Of a stretch of 64,000 nt of DNA, positions 49,128-58,152 are shown piece by piece. How positions within the stretch are numbered: position 1 is the first letter of the stretch; the number at the start of each line of letters is the position of its first letter. The stretch lies in assembly GCF_900095175.1 (NCBI RefSeq), contig NZ_LT606946.1, forward strand, positions 1,179,592 to 1,243,591. The letters run 5' to 3'. A program made the position numbers and the translations under genes. Below the pieces are notes generated by a model. The model ran no database searches and was not told the DNA's origin. It saw nothing but the letters and a program-made list of their open reading frames with translations. Source of the stretch: Polynucleobacter necessarius (GTDB lineage: Bacteria > Pseudomonadota > Gammaproteobacteria > Burkholderiales > Burkholderiaceae).

Positions 49128-50357
49128 TTACGCAGTTTTGGAAGTGCTGATGCTCGCAACCTTAAATCCAGTCAAGATAATCATCAACTGAAGGACTGCC
49201 ACGCCTATAAATAAGGACCTTGGCAAGCCGATATCCAGGAAAATTCCGAAGATCAAGGGGCTTAAAGCTGCGCCAAGATCAATGCCGGAACAGACAATGC
49301 CGTATACCCTACCCGATGAGCCTGACGGCGTTGCAGAGCGAATCATCAAATCCCGTGATGGGGCAGCGATACCCAATCCAAGGCCAATCACAATAAAAGA
49401 AATCACAATCAATTCAAGTGGCACCAATCCAGTAGCCAACAAAAGACCCGTCGCGATATTCACCGTGAAGCAGATCGTAATAATGCGTTCGGGCACTTTT
49501 AATTTACTAGCTAGATAGCCACCTAGAAGCATTCCTCCAGCACCGCCCATAGACATCAGAGTGAGATAGTAATTTCCAGATCTCACGGCAATGTCATAGA
49601 TTTTAAAAAGTGCCGTTGGTGCAAATGATTGCAAGCCAGTAGTTGCAGCCATACTAAAGAAAAAGAAAATCCAACAGAGCCAAACTACAGGCAACCTCAG
49701 AAAGCCAAAGGTACTCATCGGACCGCCGCCAGGATTACTTTGGGCATGGCTTGCCTGGGATTCCTCTCGCCTCGCATGAACATCATCAATTAAGCGTGCC
49801 CGGCCTAGCCACAGGGTTAGCAGTATCAAAGCCTCAAGCAATGCTGCAGATAAAAAGGCGATACGCCAATCAGCAATGCTAGCTACCGCCACCATAAATG
49901 CTGGGGCTGCAGCCCAACCGATATAATCAGCTACCCCGTGAATGGAGTAAGCGTAAGGCAAATTGGGCGGTGAAATTTTGTGATCGATTAGCGTGTAATC
50001 AACAGGATGAAATATCCCATTACCGCATCCTGCAATCACCGCACCCAGCAACAGCATGGCATAACCATTGCTCTGTGAATAAGTGAGCGCAGCCAGTGCA
50101 AGCAAACCCACTCCAGCAAACAATACAGGTCGAGCCCCAATGCGATCGACTAAAAATCCAGATGCCGCTTGAACAATGCAGGAAACCACAAAGAAAATGG
50201 TCATAAGCAGACCAAGCTCAGCATAATTAAAGCCAAACTCTGCCTTTAACCATGGGAACATGGGTGGCAGAATTAAATGGAAGCTACCGTGAGCCAGGCT
50301 AATAAGACCAACAACCCGGACATCACTGGCGCGCCTCATTACTAGGGCATCAGTCAT
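49128..50357 (-). CDS. MFS transporter
   Basis: A 409-residue major facilitator permease with about twelve helices in two halves. The loop 2-3 motif is seen as GFLVDRIGARPVLFAG, and the second half starts after a charged central loop (about residues 190-215). Substrate is unknown; nitrate/fosmidomycin-type exporters and sugar or drug permeases look alike. Divergent relations are absent: it lies upstream of aceA on the same strand and downstream of clpB. Intact. Confidence 0.85.
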   Translation of the reverse strand: MTDALVMRRASDVRVVGLISLAHGSFHLILPPMFPWLKAEFGFNYAELGLLMTIFFVVSCIVQAASGFLVDRIGARPVLFAGVGLLALAALTYSQSNGYAMLLLGAVIAGCGNGIFHPVDYTLIDHKISPPNLPYAYSIHGVADYIGWAAAPAFMVAVASIADWRIAFLSAALLEALILLTLWLGRARLIDDVHARREESQASHAQSNPGGGPMSTFGFLRLPVVWLCWIFFFFSMAATTGLQSFAPTALFKIYDIAVRSGNYYLTLMSMGGAGGMLLGGYLASKLKVPERIITICFTVNIATGLLLATGLVPLELIVISFIVIGLGLGIAAPSRDLMIRSATPSGSSGRVYGIVCSGIDLGAALSPLIFGIFLDIGLPRSLFIGVAVLQLMIILTGFKVASISTSKTA

Positions 50358-50405
50358 GTACCGAGTTTACTGGCGCAGGAATATTCCTGCTGATTTTTCT
50401 AAGAA

Positions 50406-53000
50406 TTACTTGCTAAAGCTGAAATCGCCGTTCTTATCGACGCCCACAGGAACAATGTCCTTAGGGCCAAACTTGCCTTCCAAGATCATCTTGGATACTG
50501 GGTTCTCGATATATTGCTGAATCGCACGCTTCAGAGGTCTGGCTCCAAATGCTGGATCAAAACCGACCTCTGCAATCTTGCTCAGAGCGGCATCACTCAC
50601 TTCCATCTGCATATCGACCCTTGCCAGACGATCTGACAAATTCTTCAGCAAGATCTTCGCGATATTCGCAATATTGTCTTTATCCAAACCATGGAACACG
50701 ACGATTTCATCAATACGATTGAGGAACTCAGGACGGAAGTGATTCTTCAACTCTTCAAATACTGCATCCTTGATTTCAGATTGCTTCTTATCTGTCATCG
50801 ACTGAATGAGATGTGAGCCGATATTGCTAGTCATCACAATCACGGTGTTCTTGAAGTCCACAGTACGACCTTGACCATCGGTTAAGCGACCATCGTCCAA
50901 TACTTGCAAGAGTACGTTGAAGACATCTGGATGCGCTTTTTCAATCTCATCAAATAAGATCACGCTATACGGATGGCGACGCACTTGCTCGGTTAGGTAA
51001 CCACCCTCTTCGTAACCTACATAACCTGGAGGCGCACCGATTAAACGAGCAACGCTGTGCTTCTCCATGAACTCACTCATGTCGATACGGATGAGGTGAT
51101 CCTCGCTATCAAACAAGAAACCGGCCAAGGCTTTGCAGAGCTCAGTCTTACCAACACCAGTAGGCCCTAAGAATAAGAATGATCCATAAGGACGATTCTC
51201 TTCGGCAAGACCAGCGCGGGAGCGACGAATCGCATCAGATACCGCACGAATTGCCTCTTCTTGACCAACCACGCGCTTATGTAAGAGCTCTTCCATCTTG
51301 AGTAACTTATCGCGCTCACCTTGCATCATCTTCGACACTGGAATACCTGTAGCACGTGACACGACCTCTGCAATCTCTTCTGCACCCACTTGGGTTCGCA
51401 AGAGCTTACTCTTCACTACGCCATCTTTATCGCCTTTAGCTTCAGCAGCCGCTGCAGATTTGAGCTTTGCTTCGAGCTCAGGCAACTTGCCATATTGCAA
51501 TTCGGCAACTTGCTCCAACTTACCATCGCGTTGTAACTTGGCAATGTCGGCGCGGACTTTTTCAATCTCTTCTTTGAGATGAGCGGCACCCAGCACGGCA
51601 CCTTTTTCTGCTTTCCAGATTTCTTCTAAATCAGCATACTCAGCACCTAAGCGCTTGATCTCATCTTCAATCAAACCCAGACGCTTTTGCGAGGCTTCGT
51701 CTTTTTCTTTCTTGACAGCTTCACGCTCAATCTTGAGCTGAATAAGGCGACGCTCAAGCTTATCCATTACCTCAGGCTTAGAATCAATCTCCATCCGAAT
51801 ACGTGAACCGGCCTCGTCAATCAAATCGATAGCTTTATCCGGTAAGAAACGATCCGTAATGTAGCGGTGCGATAGCTCGGCCGCTGCCACAATAGCAGGA
51901 TCGGTAATCTCAATGCCATGGTGAAGCTCATAGCGCTCCTGCAAACCACGCAAGATCGCAATAGTCGCCTCAACGCTAGGCTCTTCAACCATAACCTTTT
52001 GGAAACGACGCTCGAGCGCTGGATCTTTCTCAATGTATTTACGATATTCATCTAAGGTGGTTGCGCCGATGCAGTGCAATTCGCCGCGCGCTAAGGCTGG
52101 CTTGAGCATATTGCCGGCATCCATCGCGCCATCACCCTTACCAGCACCAACCATCGTATGAATTTCATCAATAAAGATGATGGTTTGACCTTCATCTTTA
52201 GCTACATCGCTCAGAACAGCCTTGAGGCGTTCTTCGAATTCACCGCGGTACTTGGCACCAGCCAATAGCAATGCCATATCCAGCACGAGGACACGCTTAT
52301 TCTTGAGGGTTTCAGGAACTTCGCCATTAATAATGCGTTGAGCTAAGCCCTCAACGATGGCAGTTTTACCAACGCCTGGCTCACCAATCAACACCGGGTT
52401 ATTTTTACCGCGACGTTGCAAGATCTGTATGGTGCGACGAATCTCATTATCACGACCAATCACAGGATCAAGCTTGCCCATACGAACACGCTCAGTTAAA
52501 TCGACGGTGTATTTCTTTAAGGCCTCACGTTGACCTTCAGCATCTGCACTATTCACTGAATCTCCTCCGCGCACTAAATCAATAGCCGCTTCTAACGATT
52601 TACGATTTAAACCATTCTCACGAGCAATCTTCCCGAGCTCACCTTTGTCATCAGCCACCACCAGCAAAAACAATTCACCGGCAATAAATTGATCATTGCG
52701 CTTGTTAGCCTCTTTTTCACATAAGTTGAGCCAGCTACTTAAATCACGACCAACCTGCACTTCGCCACTAGTGCCCTGCACTTCAGGCAGGTTACTAATG
52801 AGCTTTTCGGTAGCTTTCTCAAGACCAGGAACATTGACGCCTGCGCGGGTTAATAAACTCTTGGCACCGCCATCTGAATCACGCAACATAGCCAACAATA
52901 AATGGGCTGGCTCGATATATTGATTGTCTTTTGCCAAAGCAAGGCTTTGCGCCTCACTGAGTGCCTCTTGAAACTTAGTAGTTAATTTATCTATTCTCAT
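50406..53000 (-). CDS. clpB: ATP-dependent disaggregase ClpB
   Basis: An 864-residue Hsp100 that resolubilises aggregated proteins with DnaK. Order: N domain (1-~145), first AAA+ with Walker [14 protein letters not shown], coiled middle domain (about 400-530), second AAA+ with [13 protein letters not shown] and the arginine-finger region, and a C-terminal domain. Full length and intact. A sigma-32-like promoter lies 51-78 bp upstream. ClpB preserved amid gene loss is typical of reduced genomes. Confidence 0.97.
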   Translation of the reverse strand: MRIDKLTTKFQEALSEAQSLALAKDNQYIEPAHLLLAMLRDSDGGAKSLLTRAGVNVPGLEKATEKLISNLPEVQGTSGEVQVGRDLSSWLNLCEKEANKRNDQFIAGELFLLVVADDKGELGKIARENGLNRKSLEAAIDLVRGGDSVNSADAEGQREALKKYTVDLTERVRMGKLDPVIGRDNEIRRTIQILQRRGKNNPVLIGEPGVGKTAIVEGLAQRIINGEVPETLKNKRVLVLDMALLLAGAKYRGEFEERLKAVLSDVAKDEGQTIIFIDEIHTMVGAGKGDGAMDAGNMLKPALARGELHCIGATTLDEYRKYIEKDPALERRFQKVMVEEPSVEATIAILRGLQERYELHHGIEITDPAIVAAAELSHRYITDRFLPDKAIDLIDEAGSRIRMEIDSKPEVMDKLERRLIQLKIEREAVKKEKDEASQKRLGLIEDEIKRLGAEYADLEEIWKAEKGAVLGAAHLKEEIEKVRADIAKLQRDGKLEQVAELQYGKLPELEAKLKSAAAAEAKGDKDGVVKSKLLRTQVGAEEIAEVVSRATGIPVSKMMQGERDKLLKMEELLHKRVVGQEEAIRAVSDAIRRSRAGLAEENRPYGSFLFLGPTGVGKTELCKALAGFLFDSEDHLIRIDMSEFMEKHSVARLIGAPPGYVGYEEGGYLTEQVRRHPYSVILFDEIEKAHPDVFNVLLQVLDDGRLTDGQGRTVDFKNTVIVMTSNIGSHLIQSMTDKKQSEIKDAVFEELKNHFRPEFLNRIDEIVVFHGLDKDNIANIAKILLKNLSDRLARVDMQMEVSDAALSKIAEVGFDPAFGARPLKRAIQQYIENPVSKMILEGKFGPKDIVPVGVDKNGDFSFSK

Positions 53001-53050
53001 TTTTAAGTCCTATCTACTTCAACTATTTTTAATACATATCTATCTATAAA

Positions 53051-53078
53051 ATATAGGGGCATTATTGACAATTTCAAG
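53051..53078 (-). promoter_or_regulatory. Sigma-32-type heat-shock promoter of clpB
   Basis: On the minus strand CTTGAAA (53072-53078) and CCCCTATAT (53051-53059) are separated by 12 bases, close to the sigma-32 consensus CTTGAAA-N13-15-CCCCATNT. It is placed correctly ahead of clpB. It overlaps the upstream edge of the divergent GIY-YIG gene. Confidence 0.8.
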
Positions 53079-53115
53079 TGTTTTAGAGCCCTTTTTAAGC
53101 GAATTTACCCTCATT

Positions 53116-53358
53116 TTGACCTGGCTTGTTTATCTCCTAGAGTGTTCTGATGGCAGCTATTACGCTGGCATTACCAACCGCCTAGAACATCGCTTGGGAG
53201 CCCATAATTCGGGGGAAGGCGCTCGATATACAAGGGCTCGTAGACCAGTCACCCTTTTGGCGACCCAAGAGCGCCCAGATCGATCTGAAGCCTCTAAGGC
53301 AGAGGCTAAATTAAAGAAGTTACCGAAATCGGAAAAGTTAGGCTTTTTTAAAACCTAG
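53116..53358 (+). CDS. GIY-YIG domain protein, UPF0213 type
   Basis: A roughly 80-residue single-domain GIY-YIG protein: WLVYLLECSDGSYYAGITN is the GIY-YIG strand pair, followed by RLGAHNSGEGARYTRARRP and a lysine-rich tail. Members may be nucleases; their biological role is unclear. No ATG is available. TTG 53116 is closest to the usual family start; TTG 53065 in the same frame would begin inside the clpB promoter. Intact to GFFKT. Confidence 0.78.
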   Translation: MTWLVYLLECSDGSYYAGITNRLEHRLGAHNSGEGARYTRARRPVTLLATQERPDRSEASKAEAKLKKLPKSEKLGFFKT

Positions 53359-53412
53359 AACGGGGTTTCGGACACCCATCACCACACAGTGGCATGTGAG
53401 GGTACGGGGTTG

Positions 53413-53882
53413 CTATTTACCTTGATACTTCGCAATACTTGCCTTCAGATCGCTGTACTCCTCACAACTAAATAGGCAGGCCTTATCTAGCCTAGCCAAC
53501 ATAGCCTCAGCCCCAGGCAAATCCTTCTTCATCAACAACAACTCACCGTAATATTCCAATGCAGATCTATGGCTTGGATCAATCTTGAGTGCTGCCTGGT
53601 AATACTTTTCAGATGAAACCAAATCAGAGGTGGCTGCTTTTTGCGAAGACTGTATCCCATCCGGTTATTCCAATCCGCAGAATCGACATCATTGGCTGAC
53701 TGCAACTGCTTCAATGCTTGGTCGTAATTGTTAGATTTGATGCTGGCGCGAGCATCCGTTAGCCAAGCAGGGTCAGATTTAGTTGGAGCACTATCAGCAA
53801 CAACAGAAACTACCCATGGCGCTATTGCGATTGCTAAGGATGCAAGTATTTTACTAAGCGCATTCCAGTTCATTGCCTTCAT
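53413..53882 (-). pseudogene. Secreted TPR protein, frameshifted
   Basis: N-terminal signal-like segment (LASLAIAIAPWVVSVVA) then TPR-type helices (DARASIKSNNYDQALKQLQSA, WNNRMGYSLRK). The frame changes in a run of five A near 53645; six A would join RKK to AATSDLVSSEKYYQAALKIDPSHRSALEY. The end (ASIAKYQGK) is reached at 53413. The pattern resembles small periplasmic TPR proteins encoded in many betaproteobacteria. Start ATG 53882 or 53873. Confidence 0.7.
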
Positions 53883-53899
53883 CTTTTGGGGCCTTATCT

Positions 53900-54466
53900 T
53901 TATTCTGCTTTTTGTAGGTAGTCGCCAAAACTGAAAATGGAATTTGGCCCCAGTGGAACATCTTCTACTTTCTTAAAGTGGGTTTTAACTACCCTCTGCA
54001 CTTCGCCCTTAGACGGCTTGCTCACCTTCAATTCTGGATAAGAAAAAGTCTGACGCTCAGGAGCAGTTTTGGCATCGCTAAATCGTGGCACATAATCTTT
54101 AATAGCATCGGAGAGATTCATATTAGCCATGCAACTGAGCATGTAAGTCTCCAAGGATTGGTAGAGCTCACTTGCAATATCGCAAGCTTCAACCTTACGC
54201 TTTTTAATGTAATTCATGGCCAACACAACATCCTTAATAGTGACCATTCTAGGATCACGTAAAAGCGTATAACCTCCGTTCCGACCCTTTGTGCCTTTGA
54301 CAATTCCGGCGGCACGCAATGCACTGAGCAAAAGCTCGATTCGGCTAATCGATAATTTTTGGCGCTGCGCCAACTCTAGGCCAGTAACCGGATGGATAGC
54401 GGTTGAATGGGTTGCTATGTCAACCAGAGTATTTAGTGCGGCTTTAACAGCGGTATTAACGTTCAT
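53900..54466 (-). CDS. Rrf2 family transcriptional regulator
   Basis: A 188-residue Rrf2-type regulator. The winged helix spans LAQRQKLSISRIELLLSALRAAGIV, followed by the wing GTKGRNGGYTL. Only two cysteines occur in the sensor region (EACDIASELY and MLSCMANMN), so a standard three-cysteine Fe-S site is not evident. A C-terminal extension (about 120-188) is unusual. It is a second Rrf2 regulator besides IscR; target unknown. Confidence 0.8.
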   Translation of the reverse strand: MNVNTAVKAALNTLVDIATHSTAIHPVTGLELAQRQKLSISRIELLLSALRAAGIVKGTKGRNGGYTLLRDPRMVTIKDVVLAMNYIKKRKVEACDIASELYQSLETYMLSCMANMNLSDAIKDYVPRFSDAKTAPERQTFSYPELKVSKPSKGEVQRVVKTHFKKVEDVPLGPNSIFSFGDYLQKAE

Positions 54467-54565
54467 GTTGAATTTAACAAATATATTAAATTGAAATCAG
54501 TATCGGATTGAATGCCATATTTTGTTGAGCTAGGATCTTTAACCCTTTTTAAGTCATGGTTGCCA

Positions 54566-54995
54566 TTATCCCAAATAAGCTCTTAACTCAGCAATCAGGC
54601 TTTTAATTTGCTCCGGCCTGAGGAACTGACCAAGTTCAATCTTCTGCCCCGTCTGCTCTACAAAAAATACCTTTTTATTGCCTTCTGGCTGAGACAACCT
54701 CACCCAGCGGGTATTAAATTCCATCACAGTCTCTTTATAGGCAATAAACTTTCTCACCAATAATTGAGTACCACTGATTTCGATCGCTTCAAAATCCAAG
54801 GCATGACGGCAGTAGATCAAAAAAACCGACGGTCACTGCGGTCAGGTCTATAGCAGTGAATATCAGGATAATTTTTACGCCAGCCAATAAAAAATCTGTG
54901 GCTACAGTTAAGGAAAGAACAACCAGAGCAATGTAGAACTTGAGCAGCTGACCGGGGGTCAATGCGCAATTTCGTCTCATCTTCCAGATTTTCAT
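54566..54995 (-). pseudogene. DUF2244 membrane protein, frameshifted
   Basis: The N-terminal part MKIWKMRRNCALTPGQLLKF with a membrane helix pair (IALVVLSLTVATDFLLAG, then IILIFTAIDLTAVTVG) is typical of DUF2244. A run of seven T near 54825 shifts the frame; six T would give VGFLIYCRHALDFEAIE and the rest of the family's C-terminus (RWVRLSQPEGNKKVFFVEQ) to 54566. Function of the family is unknown; members sit near cytochrome oxidase genes in many Proteobacteria. Confidence 0.75.
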
Positions 54996-55027
54996 TTTGG
55001 GATGTGAATCGTCGTTAATCTTGCGAT

Positions 55028-55180
55028 TTAACTATTCTCTGATTTGGCTTTTTTGGCCTTTTCAAGCTGTGCAGTGCTGCGCTCCTGAAAATCAACCATG
55101 GAGTGATAGCCCATTTGGTAGCAAGGACAATGTTTACCTAAAATCCAGCGCGCGAGCCTCACTCGCAGTTTTTGCGTCAT
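55028..55180 (-). CDS. Small basic protein with CPC motif
   Basis: A 50-residue protein, MTQKLRVRLARWILGKHC..., carrying KHCPCYQMGYHSM and an Ala/Lys-rich end. An AGGAG ribosome-binding site stands a good distance before ATG 55180. The basic amphipathic N-terminus followed by a Cys-Pro-Cys and His suggests a membrane-surface or metal-binding small protein. No family is recognised. Confidence 0.6.
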   Translation of the reverse strand: MTQKLRVRLARWILGKHCPCYQMGYHSMVDFQERSTAQLEKAKKAKSENS

Positions 55181-55251
55181 ATTTTTTCTCCTGTGAATAT
55201 TATGTAACGTAATTGAAATTTGTCATTCCTGCCTGACAAACGAAAAAAGGC

Positions 55252-55431
55252 TTACTCCTCGGATGCGGTTTTTTTGACCTTAGGAGATAAAACGGATGCA
55301 TGACTTTTTGCCGACATGAGGGGTGGTGCACTCATTTTCTCGCCATCCCATACTTGACCACACCAACACTCTCCAGCTTCATTGATGATGCAAACGCCTG
55401 AGCCACAGCAACGTTTATCTGGTGGTTTCAT
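55252..55431 (-). CDS. Small cysteine-rich protein
   Basis: A 59-residue protein: MKPPDKRCCGSGVCIINEAG, then ECWCGQVWDGEKM and a basic tail. Five cysteines in the first 25 residues suggest a metal or zinc site. AAGG lies 7 bases before ATG 55431. It precedes the CPC protein gene on the same strand by 71 bp, and the two may be cotranscribed. No family is recognised with certainty. Confidence 0.6.
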   Translation of the reverse strand: MKPPDKRCCGSGVCIINEAGECWCGQVWDGEKMSAPPLMSAKSHASVLSPKVKKTASEE

Positions 55432-55522
55432 GTTTCACCTTTTAATCCCGAACAATTCATAATGAAACCTATTCTAGAGTTTTTATTGAAATAAGGTATT
55501 CACCCTGGCTAATAGACAACCC

Positions 55523-56146
55523 ATGCAAAACCAGTTATTTGATCTGCCAAATGCGCCCGAGTCGGTAGTCCTGCTGAAGAAAGATGGGTTGACTGAATAT
55601 CTCCATCATTTTTACGATACCGAAGAATCTGATCATCTTTATAAAAAATTGCTGAACTCTCTTTCCTGGGAGGTGGATGAGATCAAGATGTTTGGTAAGT
55701 TAGTAAAGACCGCAAGAAAAGTTGTCTGGGTGGGTGATCCAGAATGCGCATACACCTACTCTGGAGTTCAAAAAACACCTCAGGCCTGGACTAATGAGTT
55801 ATTGCAAATGAAGCATAAGCTTGAACAATTCACTGGGTGCACCTATAACTCTTGCTTACTTAATCTGTATCACACTGGTGATGAAGGTATGGGATGGCAT
55901 AGTGATGATGAGAAAGAGCTAGACAGTACAGCCCCTATCGCATCAATCAGCTTAGGTGCTCGACGCAAGTTTACGTTTCGCCATAAGCAGGACAAAACTA
56001 CTATCCCAGTATTTCTTGATCATGGCAGTTTACTCATCATGCACCCACCCATTCAAGAACATTGGCATCACAGCCTCCTCAAAACAAAGACTGTTACAAG
56101 CCCCCGCATTAATCTCACCTTTCGAAAAATACTTCCCCGAATATGA
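55523..56146 (+). CDS. alkB: AlkB-like 2-oxoglutarate/Fe(II) dioxygenase
   Basis: A 207-residue oxidative demethylase of the AlkB/ALKBH2-3 type that repairs N1-methyladenine and N3-methylcytosine. The HxD metal pair is in MGWHSDDEKEL, the second histidine in IQEHWHHSLLK, and the 2-oxoglutarate arginines in PRINLTFR. Intact. Confidence 0.92.
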   Translation: MQNQLFDLPNAPESVVLLKKDGLTEYLHHFYDTEESDHLYKKLLNSLSWEVDEIKMFGKLVKTARKVVWVGDPECAYTYSGVQKTPQAWTNELLQMKHKLEQFTGCTYNSCLLNLYHTGDEGMGWHSDDEKELDSTAPIASISLGARRKFTFRHKQDKTTIPVFLDHGSLLIMHPPIQEHWHHSLLKTKTVTSPRINLTFRKILPRI

Positions 56147-56157
56147 GGGGTGGCTAA

Positions 56158-56616
56158 TTAATTCCAGCGGGCCATTGCAGCATCGTCTGTGACACGGGCA
56201 TCAACCCATTTACTACCTTTAGGGGTCTCTTCTTTTTTCCAAAATGGTGCTGCTGTTTTGAGGTAGTCCATGATGAACTCACTAGCAGCAAATGCCTCTC
56301 CTCTGTGCGCACTAGTAACCGCCACTAAAACAATTTGATCTTCAGGCAGAAGTGGTCCCACTCGATGGATGACTAGAGTCTTGTAAAGATCTCAGCGGCC
56401 TCTGGCTTGTCGAATGATTTCCTCTAGGGACTTTTCTGTCATGCCAGGATAGTGCTCCAGCGTCATGCCTTTAACTTGACTGCCGTCATTCATGTCTCGG
56501 ACGGTGCCAACAAAAGTCACTACCGCTCCTACACGAGGATCATTCTTGCGCAGCGCCTTAACTTCAGTAGTGAGGTCAAAGTCTTGCTCTTGAATGCGGA
56601 TGAAATCGTTCTGCAT
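56158..56616 (-). pseudogene. moaE: Molybdopterin synthase catalytic subunit, premature TGA
   Basis: MoaE carries out sulfur transfer to precursor Z with MoaD. The gene starts MQNDFIRIQEQDFD (56616), passes VGAVVTFVGTVRDMNDG and LEHYPGMTEKSLEEI, then hits TGA at 56392-56394 after RQARGR where Trp is usual. The frame continues DLYKTLVIHRVGPLLPEDQ through AHRGEAFAASEFIMDYLK and TPFWKKEE-like PFWKKEETPKGSKWV. It begins two bases after moaD. A single transition explains the loss. Confidence 0.88.
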
Positions 56617-56617
56617 C

Positions 56618-56875
56618 TTAGCCACCAGTAACCCGGGGGAAGAAAGCCACTTCAGCACCTTCTACTAAGGGAGTAGATTCGCTCACCATCTCTTGATTTA
56701 AGGCGCAACGAATTACCTTGCCACTTGCCAGCACCTCAGCCCAAGGTTTTCCTCATTGGGCAAGATAACTTCTTAAGTCAGCAATGGTTTTGATTTCAGC
56801 TGGCACAGTGATGCTCTCGGTGGAAAGCCCTAGACCCTCCCTTAAAGAGGCAAAGAATCGTAATTCGAGTTTCAT
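56618..56875 (-). pseudogene. moaD: Molybdopterin synthase sulfur carrier subunit, premature TGA
   Basis: An 85-codon ubiquitin-fold protein, starting MKLELRFFASLREGLGL and ending FFPRVTGG with the C-terminal Gly-Gly that carries thiocarboxylate. TGA at codon 41 (56753-56755) follows RSYLAQ, where CGA (Arg) is likely ancestral; the frame then continues GKPWAEVLASGKVI to the end. Together with moaE this removes molybdopterin synthase. The order moeA-moaD-moaE is typical. Confidence 0.85.
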
Positions 56876-56893
56876 ACTGAGATCGTAATACGA

Positions 56894-58135
56894 TTAAGCG
56901 AGGAGCGCGTTAAATGGAATGTACTTCACCATATCGCCAGCCTTAAATGTTGCCCCAGGCGCGCAATCTACCAAACCATCACCCCATGAAGCGCTTGTGA
57001 GCACTCCAGAGCTTTGGTTAGGGAATAGATCTAAACCGCCCTGCGAATTGATTTTTACGCGTAGGAACTCATTGCGACGATCTCCTTTAAGCCAATCAAA
57101 GTCAGCTCGCATTGGGTAGGACTGTGGCATACCCGCATCTCGTCCTTGTAGCTTCAGAATAAACGGGCGAACAAATAGCAGGAATGTCACAAAACTAGAA
57201 ACCGGGTTACCAGGTAGTCCAATAAACCAAGTTTCACCATCTTTGTTCTCGGTTGACTTGCGCACCGCACCAAAAGCCAAAGGCTTACCCGGCTTAATGC
57301 CAATCTGCCAAAGATCTAATCTACCTTCAGCAGTCACTGCCGGTTTGATGTGATCCTCCTCACCAACAGATACACCGCCAGAAGTAATAATCAGATCGTG
57401 ATCTTTGCTAGCCTTGCGCAGCGTTTCTTTCGTAGCCTCAAGACTGTCGGGAACGATTCCAAAGTCTGTGGCATCGCAGCCCAAGGATTTAATGCATGCC
57501 AATAAAGTATCGCGATTGGAGTTGTAGATACCGCCCGGTTTGAGCGGCTCACCAGGAAGAGAAAGCTCATCACCAATAAAAAATGCAGCCACCCTAACCT
57601 TACGCTTTACATTTAAATGCGTTAAGCCAGCAGATGCTGCAACACCTAATTCTTGTGGGCGCAAAAAAGTACCCGCGCTGAGAGCCGTTTTGCCTGCAGT
57701 GAGGTCCTCACCTCTTCGGCGGATCCATTGACCTGATGTTGGTGCAATATTGATCTGCACTTGATCAGTTGAACCCTCTGGAATAGCGCAATCTTCTTGC
57801 ATGACAACTGCGTCAGCACCCGGAGGAACTGGGGCACCAGTAAAAATTCTGGCAGCAGTGCCTGACTCTAGCTGCATACCCATAGATCCCGCCGGAATAC
57901 GTTGGGCAATCTTGAGGATGCTTCCAGGAGTTTGGGTATCTGCAGTACGCACCGCATAACCATCCATGGAGGTGTTATCGAGTGGGGGCACATCTACCAA
58001 GCTGTTAACACTTTCAGCAAGCACGCGGCCAAGCGTAGCTTGCATAGCAACTGTCTCACTCTCACCTACAGCTTTTGCATTTGACAGCAAGTGATCTAAA
58101 GCCTGCTGAGCAGTCAACATCGGAGGCTTAGTCAT
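56894..58135 (-). CDS. moeA: Molybdopterin molybdenumtransferase MoeA
   Basis: A 413-residue protein that inserts molybdate into adenylated molybdopterin. Motifs: VPPLDNTSMDGYAVR near residue 52, FTGAPVPPGADAVVMQED, and GGVSVGEEDHIKP with the later GLPGNPVSSFVTFL. It is intact, though the two genes that follow (moaD, moaE) are broken, leaving the cofactor pathway incomplete. It lies 17 bp after thrC. Confidence 0.94.
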   Translation of the reverse strand: MTKPPMLTAQQALDHLLSNAKAVGESETVAMQATLGRVLAESVNSLVDVPPLDNTSMDGYAVRTADTQTPGSILKIAQRIPAGSMGMQLESGTAARIFTGAPVPPGADAVVMQEDCAIPEGSTDQVQINIAPTSGQWIRRRGEDLTAGKTALSAGTFLRPQELGVAASAGLTHLNVKRKVRVAAFFIGDELSLPGEPLKPGGIYNSNRDTLLACIKSLGCDATDFGIVPDSLEATKETLRKASKDHDLIITSGGVSVGEEDHIKPAVTAEGRLDLWQIGIKPGKPLAFGAVRKSTENKDGETWFIGLPGNPVSSFVTFLLFVRPFILKLQGRDAGMPQSYPMRADFDWLKGDRRNEFLRVKINSQGGLDLFPNQSSGVLTSASWGDGLVDCAPGATFKAGDMVKYIPFNALLA

Positions 58136-58152
58136 GGCGCTTGATTTCTGAG

